DNA of 5,448 bases, taken from NCBI GenBank assembly GCA_017531065.1, contig JAFXLR010000135.1, positions 1 to 5,448 of the forward strand. Reading direction: 5' to 3'. Source of the DNA: Bacilli bacterium. Lineage in GTDB: Bacteria > Bacillota_I > Bacilli_A > RFN20 > CAG-826. Shown here piece by piece: positions 1-5,347 of the stretch (the stretch's first letter is position 1; each line of letters starts with the position of its first letter). Below the pieces are notes generated by a model. The model had not been told where the DNA came from, did not search any database, and saw only the letters and a program-made list of their open reading frames with translations. The position numbers and the translations under genes were made by a program.

Positions 1-45
1 CTTGCGGATCTTCTCAAAACTCTGTATACCTATCGGGTACTTCAT
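1..45 (-). CDS. 5' end of AAA-ATPase-like / PD-(D/E)XK family protein (partial)
   Basis: Only the first 15 codons are present; the gene runs off the left edge. The translation is MKYPIGIQSFEKIRK, which I recognise as the usual N-terminus of a large family annotated as AAA-ATPase-like with a C-terminal PD-(D/E)XK nuclease-like domain (PF09820/PF08011). The family is abundant in Bacteroidales and also found in gut Firmicutes, often in many copies per genome. Its function is not established; a defence or mobile-element role is often suspected. The ATG directly abuts the TAG stop of the upstream lipoprotein ORF, and there is no Shine-Dalgarno, only A-rich sequence. Two of its three Ile codons are ATA, whereas the housekeeping genes here mostly use ATC or ATT, a weak hint of foreign origin. 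The identification rests on a short but distinctive stretch. Confidence 0.7.
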   Translation of the reverse strand, partial: MKYPIGIQSFEKIRK

Positions 46-318
46 CTATTTTATTTTCGATTTACGAATTTTCGATTTACGATTTACGGGCTGGCACGGG
101 GCCTCCCCATAATTGACGCGGTCAATGATGTTCTGAGCGCTGACCTTTTCGCCAAACCCTGAGAAGTGGTTTGAATCGTATTTAAAAGGCCCCGTGGTTC
201 TAAGACTCATCATCGGATGGAACTTGTCACCGTCATTAGTCGTGATATCTCTTCCATCGCATCCGAATAGAAGTGGTAGGCAAAGAAGACCGGCGATTAA
301 TTTAAGGCGTTTTTGCAT
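46..318 (-). CDS. Small predicted lipoprotein with a repeat-derived C-terminus
   Basis: The 90-residue product begins with a lipoprotein signal peptide: positive residues K3, R4 and K6, a hydrophobic core at about 7-18, and a lipobox LFGC ending at Cys20. The protein would be lipidated at Cys20 and held on the outer face of the cytoplasmic membrane. The mature part (21-78) is polar, rich in Asn, Asp and Gly, and matches no family I recognise. The last 12 residues (79-90, Lys/Arg-rich) are encoded by a short tandem DNA repeat, so they may not be part of an ancestral protein; the ORF may be a truncated gene reading into inserted sequence. It starts 13 bases after the rqcH stop codon with no Shine-Dalgarno. 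A weak promoter-like pair (TTGTTA at 359-364, TATAAC at 338-343, 15-base spacer) lies inside the end of rqcH. The lipobox makes a real secreted N-terminus likely; function is unknown. Confidence 0.6.
   Translation of the reverse strand: MQKRLKLIAGLLCLPLLFGCDGRDITTNDGDKFHPMMSLRTTGPFKYDSNHFSGFGEKVSAQNIIDRVNYGEAPCQPVNRKSKIRKSKIK
53..88. repeat. 15-bp tandem repeat built on heptamer CGATTTA
   Basis: ATTTTCGATTTACGA occurs twice, perfectly and back to back, at 53-67 and 68-82, followed by a partial copy TTTACG (83-88). The underlying unit is CGATTTA, at 58-64, 73-79 and 80-86. It encodes the Lys/Arg-rich C-terminus of the lipoprotein ORF and lies just upstream of the ATPase-like start codon. To my recollection similar CGTAAAT-type repeats are common between genes in Bacteroidota and some other bacteria; that comparison is from memory. 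Confidence 0.85.
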
Positions 319-331
319 AGGTTTTTTTGTT

Positions 332-1750
332 TTAGAAGTTATATTTCTTCGCTTTATTTAACAATTCTTTCGTGTTTTTGTTAAGAGAGTTGAGGCGGAG
401 CGTCTTGAAGGTTTTGACAACGGCCTGCCCAGGAACGGAACCTTTTCTGACGTCTTTACGGAACGCCACCATGACCTCGCCTTCCTCTTGTTTGGAATTA
501 AGGAGAGCGATTGAAGCGGCAATATTAATTTCTTCTTCGGTTGGATTATCTTTCTTGATGATGACGTGCGAACCAGAGTTACCCATGACATGGAACCAGA
601 GGTGGTCTTTTGTGGTTTCAAAAAGGAAAGTCAGGCAATCGTTTTGTTTGGAGGATTTGCCATAAAGGATTTTCGTTCCTTCATATTCGACATAGTAGGG
701 GAGAGATGCTTCGGACAAGCCTCTCCATTCATGAACGCTTTTCTTTTTGGACTGATTGATGATCGCGATATCGAGTTCTTTGGCCATCATCTCTAAGCCA
801 GATTCGTCCGCATGCTCAAGTTGAGCCAAAGAGGAAGAGATCTCCCCGAGTTCTTTAGAAGCTTTCTCTTTGCTGATGTCGACCTGCTTCAAAGTCATCT
901 TGGCTTTCTTCGCTCTCTTGTAGTAGGCGTTTGCGTTCTCGGCAGCGCTTCTAGAAGGATCGAGTTTGATTTCTTCTCCTTCGTAGATGAAAGAAGACGC
1001 CTTTGGAGGGATGGAACCCATCGACATATAAATCGCATCGCCAAATCTTCCATCATCAAGATGGCTATTTGCCTCAGCGATATCTCTTTCTAAGGAAACG
1101 AGTTTTCTCTCAAGGAGTTTCTTCCTGTTCCTAAGAGCCTTGAAGAGATATTCAAAACGGTCTTTCTTCCTTTTCTCGGCAAGAGTCTTCTCGGCTTCAT
1201 AGCATACCTCTTCAAAGGCTTTTGGTTCAAAAGAGGAAGGTTTTGCAGGGAAAACGTTCTTTTTTGGGGCCTCATAGACCATCGATTTGAGAAGAGGTCT
1301 TTCATCATCGATATGGCCTTGCTTGTATGAAAGGATGATTTTGTTCTCGGCGTCGGTCACCACAAGGTTAGGGTGATGAGGGAAAAGTTCGACATAGAGG
1401 TTACGTGGTTCTTCTTTGAAAACGTTATTGATGGTGAGAAGCGAGAACTTAAGGATTCTGTCATCCCCAAAGGTCTCGACTTTCTCGATATAAGGATTCA
1501 CGATTTCTTTCTTAAGCTGATCGAAGAAATGGGAAGAAACGCTCGTGGCAGCGAAGCTTTCTTCGCCGATATAGACGCGAGGGCATTCTTCGTCAAGTAT
1601 GATGGAAAAACGGGATCCGCCCTTTCCGCTTAGTCTAAAAAAGATAGCCTTCTCCGTATAGAGAACGGGGCTTGAGAGATGCCTTCCTTCTAGATTCTTA
1701 GAAAGGTAAGAAGCATATATTTCAAGATCGCTTTTGCTTAAGGCTTTCAT
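332..1750 (-). CDS. rqcH: RqcH / NFACT-family ribosome quality control protein
   Basis: RqcH binds stalled 50S subunits that carry a nascent chain on peptidyl-tRNA and recruits tRNA-Ala to add a C-terminal alanine tail for degradation; older annotation calls it fibronectin-binding protein. The 472-residue product has an NFACT-N domain at about 1-165, with Asp97-Arg98 in the context GDDRILKF at the same numbers as the B. subtilis tRNA-recognition pair D97/R98. Charged helices expected to form the coiled coil lie at about 183-230 and 272-330, with the family signature LDP...NA..YYKRAKKAK at 263-284. The NFACT-R domain, about 350-455, carries DHLWFHV (382-388) and GSHVII (393-398). The family is usually about 570 residues; the missing ~100 match the helix-hairpin-helix region between NFACT-N and the coiled coil. 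The start is the first in-frame ATG after a TACAAT -10 box, with no Shine-Dalgarno. It diverges from gmk. Confidence 0.95.
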   Translation of the reverse strand: MKALSKSDLEIYASYLSKNLEGRHLSSPVLYTEKAIFFRLSGKGGSRFSIILDEECPRVYIGEESFAATSVSSHFFDQLKKEIVNPYIEKVETFGDDRILKFSLLTINNVFKEEPRNLYVELFPHHPNLVVTDAENKIILSYKQGHIDDERPLLKSMVYEAPKKNVFPAKPSSFEPKAFEEVCYEAEKTLAEKRKKDRFEYLFKALRNRKKLLERKLVSLERDIAEANSHLDDGRFGDAIYMSMGSIPPKASSFIYEGEEIKLDPSRSAAENANAYYKRAKKAKMTLKQVDISKEKASKELGEISSSLAQLEHADESGLEMMAKELDIAIINQSKKKSVHEWRGLSEASLPYYVEYEGTKILYGKSSKQNDCLTFLFETTKDHLWFHVMGNSGSHVIIKKDNPTEEEINIAASIALLNSKQEEGEVMVAFRKDVRKGSVPGQAVVKTFKTLRLNSLNKNTKELLNKAKKYNF

Positions 1751-1759
1751 AGCATAGAT

Positions 1760-1768
1760 ATTGTAGCA
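1760..1768 (-). promoter_or_regulatory. rqcH promoter, extended -10
   Basis: On the minus strand TGC-TACAAT forms an extended -10 (hexamer at 1760-1765). Nine bases separate the hexamer from the rqcH ATG, so a start site 6-8 bases downstream gives a 5' leader of about 2-4 bases. No convincing -35 box lies 16-18 bases upstream; that place is taken by the palindrome at 1769-1787. Confidence 0.6.
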
Positions 1769-1787
1769 TAATCCCCCAAAGGGGTTA
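1769..1787 (-). promoter_or_regulatory. GC-centred palindrome upstream of rqcH -10 (possible operator)
   Basis: In the rqcH direction the sequence is TAACCCCTTTGGGGGATTA: TAA-CCCC, a TTT centre, then GGGG, a 2-base bulge (GA) and TTA. It directly abuts the extended -10 of rqcH, where an activator or repressor could sit. A near-copy lies at 4706-4722 in the same orientation relative to another promoter. Being upstream of the inferred start site, it would act as DNA rather than RNA. A second short inverted repeat, GGGG-TTAT-CCCC (1781-1792), overlaps it. Confidence 0.45.
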
Positions 1788-1846
1788 TCCCCGTCATTGC
1801 ACGAAATCTAGGTCCCTAATCCCTTCGATGGCGTCACTATATTTTG

Positions 1847-1875
1847 TTGTAAAAAAACATGATAGGTCCTATAAT
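1847..1875 (+). promoter_or_regulatory. gmk sigma-A-type promoter
   Basis: The -35 box is TTGTAA at 1847-1852 (4 of 6 to consensus) and the -10 box is a perfect TATAAT at 1870-1875, 17 bases apart. The expected start site, about 1882, lies only about 3 bases before the gmk ATG at 1885, implying a leaderless mRNA. The -10 overlaps an 11-bp palindrome, ATAGGTCCTAT (1862-1872), which could be an operator or chance. Confidence 0.75.
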
Positions 1876-1884
1876 TTTGCAAAC

Positions 1885-2463
1885 ATGAAAAAGGGACTCT
1901 TGATTATCATGAGCGGACCTTCCGGGGTCGGCAAAGGCACCATCCGCCAGAAAGTGATGGAAGACAAGGATCTTAATCTCTTTTTCTCCGTGTCCGTCAC
2001 TACCCGCCAAAAGAGAGAAGGGGAGATGCATGGACGCGAGTATTACTTCATCAGCCAAGATGAATTCGATAAGCTCATCGAGGAAGGCAAACTCCTTGAA
2101 TATAACCGTTACGTCGGGCATTCCTACGGAACTCCGTTAGCCCCAATCGAGGAACATCGTAACAAAGGCGAGAACGTTGTTCTCGAAATCGATGTTCATG
2201 GCGCAACCCAGGTCCTAGGCAAAGTCAAAGGTCAAGAAGGCGTTGTCACCATCTTCCTTCTCCCTCCATCTTACGAGGAACTCGAAAGAAGAATCAGAGG
2301 ACGCTGCACCGAGAACGATGACACCATCCAGATGAGGCTCAAACAAGCAAGAGATGAGATCGCTCAGAAGGGCAATTACATGTATAACGTCATCAACGAC
2401 ACCCTCGATAGCTGTGCCGATGAGGTCAAAAAGATAATTCGCAAAGAATTAGGGGCTCTATAG
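1885..2463 (+). CDS. gmk: Guanylate kinase
   Basis: Guanylate kinase is a cytosolic enzyme that phosphorylates GMP to GDP with ATP and feeds GTP and (p)ppGpp pools. The 192-residue product has the P-loop GPSGVGKGT at 11-19. GMP-site residues, placed by comparison with characterised guanylate kinases, are Ser37, Arg41 and Arg44 (TTRQKREGE), Tyr53, Glu72, Tyr81 (YGTP) and Asp103 (EIDVHGA). The lid is followed by LLPPS (125-129) and the ELERRIRGR segment. Length is slightly below the usual 200-207. An in-frame ATG at 1828 would add 19 residues, but it lies upstream of the promoter at 1847-1875 and the extension is not family-like, so the ATG at 1885 is preferred. There is no Shine-Dalgarno. It is divergent from rqcH; a terminator overlaps its stop codon, so it is probably mostly monocistronic. 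Confidence 0.97.
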   Translation: MKKGLLIIMSGPSGVGKGTIRQKVMEDKDLNLFFSVSVTTRQKREGEMHGREYYFISQDEFDKLIEEGKLLEYNRYVGHSYGTPLAPIEEHRNKGENVVLEIDVHGATQVLGKVKGQEGVVTIFLLPPSYEELERRIRGRCTENDDTIQMRLKQARDEIAQKGNYMYNVINDTLDSCADEVKKIIRKELGAL

Positions 2464-2475
2464 AGCCTCTTTTTT
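2451..2475 (+). terminator. Rho-independent terminator of gmk
   Basis: AGGGGCTC (2451-2458), loop TATA, GAGCCTCT (2463-2470) form an 8-bp stem with one G-U pair, followed by a run of six T (2470-2475). The hairpin includes the last gmk codons, and the TAG stop (2461-2463) falls at the loop and the start of the right arm. Confidence 0.88.
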
Positions 2476-2483
2476 GTTAGAAT
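2475..2483 (+). promoter_or_regulatory. priA promoter, extended -10
   Basis: TGT-TAGAAT is an extended -10 with the hexamer at 2478-2483; its T2475 is the last T of the gmk terminator tract. Six bases separate the hexamer from the GTG start of priA, so transcription would begin at or next to the start codon. The -35 position falls within the terminator hairpin and holds no recognisable box. Confidence 0.5.
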
Positions 2484-2489
2484 AATCTC

Positions 2490-4694
2490 GTGAAGATAAT
2501 TGACGTACTGACTGAATACGGAAAAAGGTCTTTGGACCACACTTTTTCGTATATCTATAAAGGCAATAAGAAAATCGAGCCTCGTTTCAGGGTGCGTATT
2601 TCTTTCGGTGCCCAAGAAGCCGTTATGGGATTCGTCCTCGCGGTCAGAGACACGAATAAAACAACCGCCGAACTCGAAGAGGAAAACGGGTACGCTTTTA
2701 AAGAAATTCATGACTACGACATCATCGATGAAGAACCTCTCGTCGATGACAAAATGATGGAACTCGCGAACAAGGTTTCGCAGTACTATTTGGCTCCATT
2801 CATAGGGGTTTTGCAGGCGATGTTGCCATTATCGCTCTCTCCAAAAACCTCTGCATTACGCGGTCCAAAGATCGCATATGAGCAGTGGGTGGAACTGGTC
2901 AAAAATGATGAAAACGATCTCACCGACAAGCAGATAGAAATGCTTCGTTTGGTGGCAGCGAACACCCCAATCCTCAAGAAGGAGTGCGGAAGTGTCGCCA
3001 TCCTCAAAAAGCTCTTAGAAAAAGGCAGAGTCAGAATCATCCTCAAAGAAATAGAGAGGTTCCATATCAGGCCTGAAGAAAGAGAAGAACCTCACGAAAT
3101 GTCCTTCGAGCAGAAGAAGGCTTTCGACGATATTAGAAATAGCCAAAAAGGAGTCGTCCTCCTTGAAGGCGTTACGGGTTCTGGCAAAACGGAAGTCTAC
3201 CTTCGCTTAAGCGAAAAGGTTCTCGAAGAAGGCAAATCCGTCTTGATGCTCGTTCCAGAAATCAACCTCACCCCAGCCATGGTTGAGTATTTCAGCCGTA
3301 GATTTGGCCCTAAGGTCGCCATCCTCCATAGTGAGCTCACCCCAGCAGAGAGATATGACGAATATAGGCGTATCGCTAGGGGAGATGCCTCGATCGTTGT
3401 AGGTGCGAGAAGTGCGGTTTTCGCCCCACTTAAAAACATCGGTCTCATCATTCTTGATGAGGAGCATGTCGAATCATACAAACAAGACAATTCCCCGTAT
3501 TACCACGCTAGAGAAGTCGCCATCATGAGAGGCGAGATCGAAGGCTGCAAAGTCTTGCTTGGTAGTGCCACCCCAACCCTCGAATCGAAAGCGAGAGCGG
3601 ACAAAGGCGTCTATGGCTACGCCTCAATGCCTCATCGCATCAACGAAAAAGCCCTCCCTCACACGGAGATAATCGACCTTAGAGACCGTAAGGTTTTCAC
3701 CAAAGATTCAGAGAAACTAAGCGCCCCATTGATCGCCAAAATCAAAGAGAAACTCAGTAAAGGCGAGCAGGTTCTTTTGCTCATCAATAGACGTGGCTAT
3801 TGGACTGGTATCGAATGTCCAAAATGCGGCCACATCTTCACTTGCCCTAGCTGCGGAGGCAACCTCACCTTCCATCAGGAAGACTCGATGTTAAAGTGCC
3901 ATCACTGTGGCTATGTTGAGAGATATCCAGAACGTTGCCCAGACTGTGGAAACACCCGTCTAAGAAGAGTCGGTTATGGTACCGAAAGAGTGGTCAAAGA
4001 AATCGAAGAACTCTTCCCTGGCGCTAGGGTCGCAAGAATGGATAGCGACATCGGCAAAGTCTCCAAAAACGTCGAGAAGATCCTCCATGATTTCAAGGAT
4101 GGAAAATATGATGTTTTGGTTGGCACACAGATGATCGCGAAGGGTCACGATTTCCCTAATGTCACCCTTTCAGCGGTGGTCTTAGCCGATATCGGTTTAA
4201 GTTTACCAACTTACCGCGCCTCAGAAAGAACCTTCCAGCTCATCGCCCAAGCCGTTGGCAGAAGCGGACGTTCAAAGAGGGTAGGGGAAGCCATGATCCA
4301 AACCTACAACCCTGATCATTACGCAATCAAATACGGAGCCTCCCAAGACTATGGTTCCTTCTACCTCAAAGAGATGCAGCAAAGGAGGGTGACCGAGTAC
4401 CCTCCATACTTCAACTGCGTCCTTTTGGAGTTCTCCTCTTCTAGAGAAGAGAAAGCAGCGGGTTCCGCCCTCGAATTCAAGAAAGAAATCGAAGGACTTG
4501 GCATTGATAATCTCAAAGTCTTAGGCCCAATCACCCCATTCTATTCGATGAGTAACGGCAAGCATAAACGCGTCCTTCTCCTCAAGTTCAAGAAGAGGGA
4601 AAGCATCGATTCCTATCTGAGACAACTCCTCCAAAGATTCTCCAGCGTGGCCGGTGTCGACATCTCCGTCAACGTCGATCCGCTCGACTATTAA
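2490..4694 (+). CDS. priA: Primosomal protein N', replication restart helicase PriA
   Basis: PriA recognises stalled or collapsed forks, unwinds DNA 3' to 5' and starts primosome assembly so that DnaB-type helicase can be reloaded. The 734-residue product has the N-terminal 3' DNA-binding domain (about 1-100), a winged-helix region (about 110-195), and the helicase core: Walker A GVTGSGKT at 227-234, DEEH box at 323-326 followed by SYKQ, GSATPT at 358-363, and NRRGY at 433-437. The Zn-binding insertion has the expected eight cysteines: 443, 446, 452, 455, 470, 473, 483 and 486. The C-terminal helicase lobe carries GTQMIAKGHDFP (545-556) and motif VI QAVGRSGR (587-594), a variant of the usual QVA/SGRAGR. 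Length is between E. coli (732) and B. subtilis (about 805). The GTG start fits the family N-terminus and follows a -10 box directly, with no Shine-Dalgarno. It appears intact. Confidence 0.97.
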   Translation: MKIIDVLTEYGKRSLDHTFSYIYKGNKKIEPRFRVRISFGAQEAVMGFVLAVRDTNKTTAELEEENGYAFKEIHDYDIIDEEPLVDDKMMELANKVSQYYLAPFIGVLQAMLPLSLSPKTSALRGPKIAYEQWVELVKNDENDLTDKQIEMLRLVAANTPILKKECGSVAILKKLLEKGRVRIILKEIERFHIRPEEREEPHEMSFEQKKAFDDIRNSQKGVVLLEGVTGSGKTEVYLRLSEKVLEEGKSVLMLVPEINLTPAMVEYFSRRFGPKVAILHSELTPAERYDEYRRIARGDASIVVGARSAVFAPLKNIGLIILDEEHVESYKQDNSPYYHAREVAIMRGEIEGCKVLLGSATPTLESKARADKGVYGYASMPHRINEKALPHTEIIDLRDRKVFTKDSEKLSAPLIAKIKEKLSKGEQVLLLINRRGYWTGIECPKCGHIFTCPSCGGNLTFHQEDSMLKCHHCGYVERYPERCPDCGNTRLRRVGYGTERVVKEIEELFPGARVARMDSDIGKVSKNVEKILHDFKDGKYDVLVGTQMIAKGHDFPNVTLSAVVLADIGLSLPTYRASERTFQLIAQAVGRSGRSKRVGEAMIQTYNPDHYAIKYGASQDYGSFYLKEMQQRRVTEYPPYFNCVLLEFSSSREEKAAGSALEFKKEIEGLGIDNLKVLGPITPFYSMSNGKHKRVLLLKFKKRESIDSYLRQLLQRFSSVAGVDISVNVDPLDY

Positions 4695-4705
4695 CCATTT
4701 CCCAG

Positions 4706-4722
4706 TAACCCTTTGGGTCTTA
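4706..4722 (+). promoter_or_regulatory. Palindrome upstream of the His-tail gene promoter (possible operator)
   Basis: TAACCCTTTGGGTCTTA: TAA-CCC, a TTT centre, GGG, a 2-base bulge (TC), then TTA; the outer bases AG/CT extend the symmetry to 4704-4724. It has the same architecture and orientation as the element before rqcH (1769-1787) and lies 7 bases before a TATAAT box. It starts 11 bases after the priA stop codon, so a weak terminator is possible, but no T tract follows. Confidence 0.45.
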
Positions 4723-4726
4723 CTCG

Positions 4727-4735
4727 TGCTATAAT
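4727..4735 (+). promoter_or_regulatory. Promoter of the His-tail gene, extended -10
   Basis: TGC-TATAAT is an extended, consensus -10 with the hexamer at 4730-4735. The expected start site, about 4741-4743, gives a leader of about 15-17 bases that keeps the Shine-Dalgarno. No TTGACA-like -35 is present at 16-18 bases; the palindrome at 4706-4722 covers that position. Confidence 0.65.
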
Positions 4736-4746
4736 TTCCTCCTAAA

Positions 4747-4752
4747 AGAGGA
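4747..4752 (+). promoter_or_regulatory. Ribosome binding site within a potential hairpin
   Basis: AGAGGA at 4747-4752 lies 5 bases before the ATG at 4758. It can pair with upstream bases: TTCCTC (4736-4741) and GAGGAA (4748-4753) form a 6-bp stem around the loop CTAAAA. The left arm lies at or before the predicted start site, so only read-through RNA from priA would contain the whole hairpin. Confidence 0.65.
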
Positions 4753-4757
4753 ATTAT

Positions 4758-5330
4758 ATGATCGTCATCTCTGTCTTAGGCCTAGACCAATTCGTTGTCG
4801 GCACCTATTCAAGGAAGCACACTGAAAACTTAGCAAACCTTTTCGAATGCGATGAGAAAGAAATCGTTTTCTATTCTCCAAACAGCATGATTTTCCATAA
4901 GGGCGTTGAGCAGACTTCCTGGCAAACGGATATCCTTGTCCGCGCTCCAAAGAAATACGAGGTTTTGGAAAGCAAAATCGTCGATTACCTTATCAAAACC
5001 TTCACGGATTTCACAATCAACGTAAGTGTCACCTTCACCTATTTCGAGGATGAGCATCATTATGTGCACATCAACGAAGAATATCCTCGCTTCCTCGAAA
5101 GAAGCCATCTAGAGGAAGAAGCCATGCCTTATGACGATGAGGAGGATTACGGTGACGAAGCCAACCCGCTCGACCGTGCCGATCTTGATATCGAGGACGA
5201 AGAACAAATCTTTCTTGGCGATGCCTTTGCCGGGCACGAGGAAGAACTCGAAGCCTTAGACGCCAAAGAGAAAGAAGAACATTGCTGTCACGATGGCGAT
5301 TGCCACTGCGGACATAAACACCACCATTAA
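4758..5330 (+). CDS. Unknown protein with acidic linker and His/Cys-rich C-terminal tail
   Basis: I do not firmly recognise this 190-residue protein. Residues 1-115 look like a compact alpha/beta domain, with likely strands at 34-47 and 57-62, a helix at about 66-83 and a strand at about 84-97, ending in HINEEYPRFLE. It faintly recalls DUF1904/tautomerase-like proteins but lacks the Pro at position 2 expected of a tautomerase; this is a guess. Residues 119-174 are strongly acidic, with about 26 Asp/Glu in 56, and probably disordered. The last 16 residues (175-190) hold 7 His and 4 Cys (HCCHDGDCHCGHKHHH), resembling the metal-binding tails of metallochaperones such as SlyD, HypB and UreE. No signal peptide or membrane segment is seen, so it is probably cytosolic. 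It has its own promoter and Shine-Dalgarno, lies 63 bases after priA, and is followed 17 bases later by the probable rsmB. Confidence 0.85.
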   Translation: MIVISVLGLDQFVVGTYSRKHTENLANLFECDEKEIVFYSPNSMIFHKGVEQTSWQTDILVRAPKKYEVLESKIVDYLIKTFTDFTINVSVTFTYFEDEHHYVHINEEYPRFLERSHLEEEAMPYDDEEDYGDEANPLDRADLDIEDEEQIFLGDAFAGHEEELEALDAKEKEEHCCHDGDCHCGHKHHH

Positions 5331-5335
5331 TTTTT

Positions 5336-5341
5336 GGGAGG
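5336..5341 (+). promoter_or_regulatory. Ribosome binding site of probable rsmB
   Basis: GGGAGG lies 6 bases before the ATG at 5348. It is the strongest Shine-Dalgarno in the window and fixes the start. It shows that this organism uses classical SD initiation alongside genes that have none. Confidence 0.8.
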
Positions 5342-5347
5342 AAAAAC

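Noticed and set aside
338..364. Separate promoter for the lipoprotein (TTGTTA / TATAAC, minus strand)
   Set aside because: The spacer is only 15 bases, the boxes are imperfect and lie in AT-rich coding DNA; co-transcription with rqcH is simpler.
372..1633. Several plus-strand open frames of 76-97 codons opposite rqcH
   Set aside because: They lie antisense to a well-supported gene, have no ribosome binding sites and yield no recognisable protein.
1809..1875. Imperfect direct repeat TAGGTCCCTAAT (1809-1820) and TAGGTCCTATAAT (1863-1875)
   Set aside because: Only two short inexact copies; the second is explained by the gmk -10 box, so chance is likely.
1828..1884. Longer gmk reading frame from the ATG at 1828, adding 19 residues
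   Set aside because: The extension would be encoded by the promoter itself (-35 at 1847, -10 at 1870), has no Shine-Dalgarno and does not resemble guanylate kinase N-termini.
4251..4274. PriA motif VI variant QAVGRSGR suggesting an inactive helicase
   Set aside because: The key Gln, Gly and both Arg residues are kept and all other motifs are intact; this looks like ordinary lineage variation.
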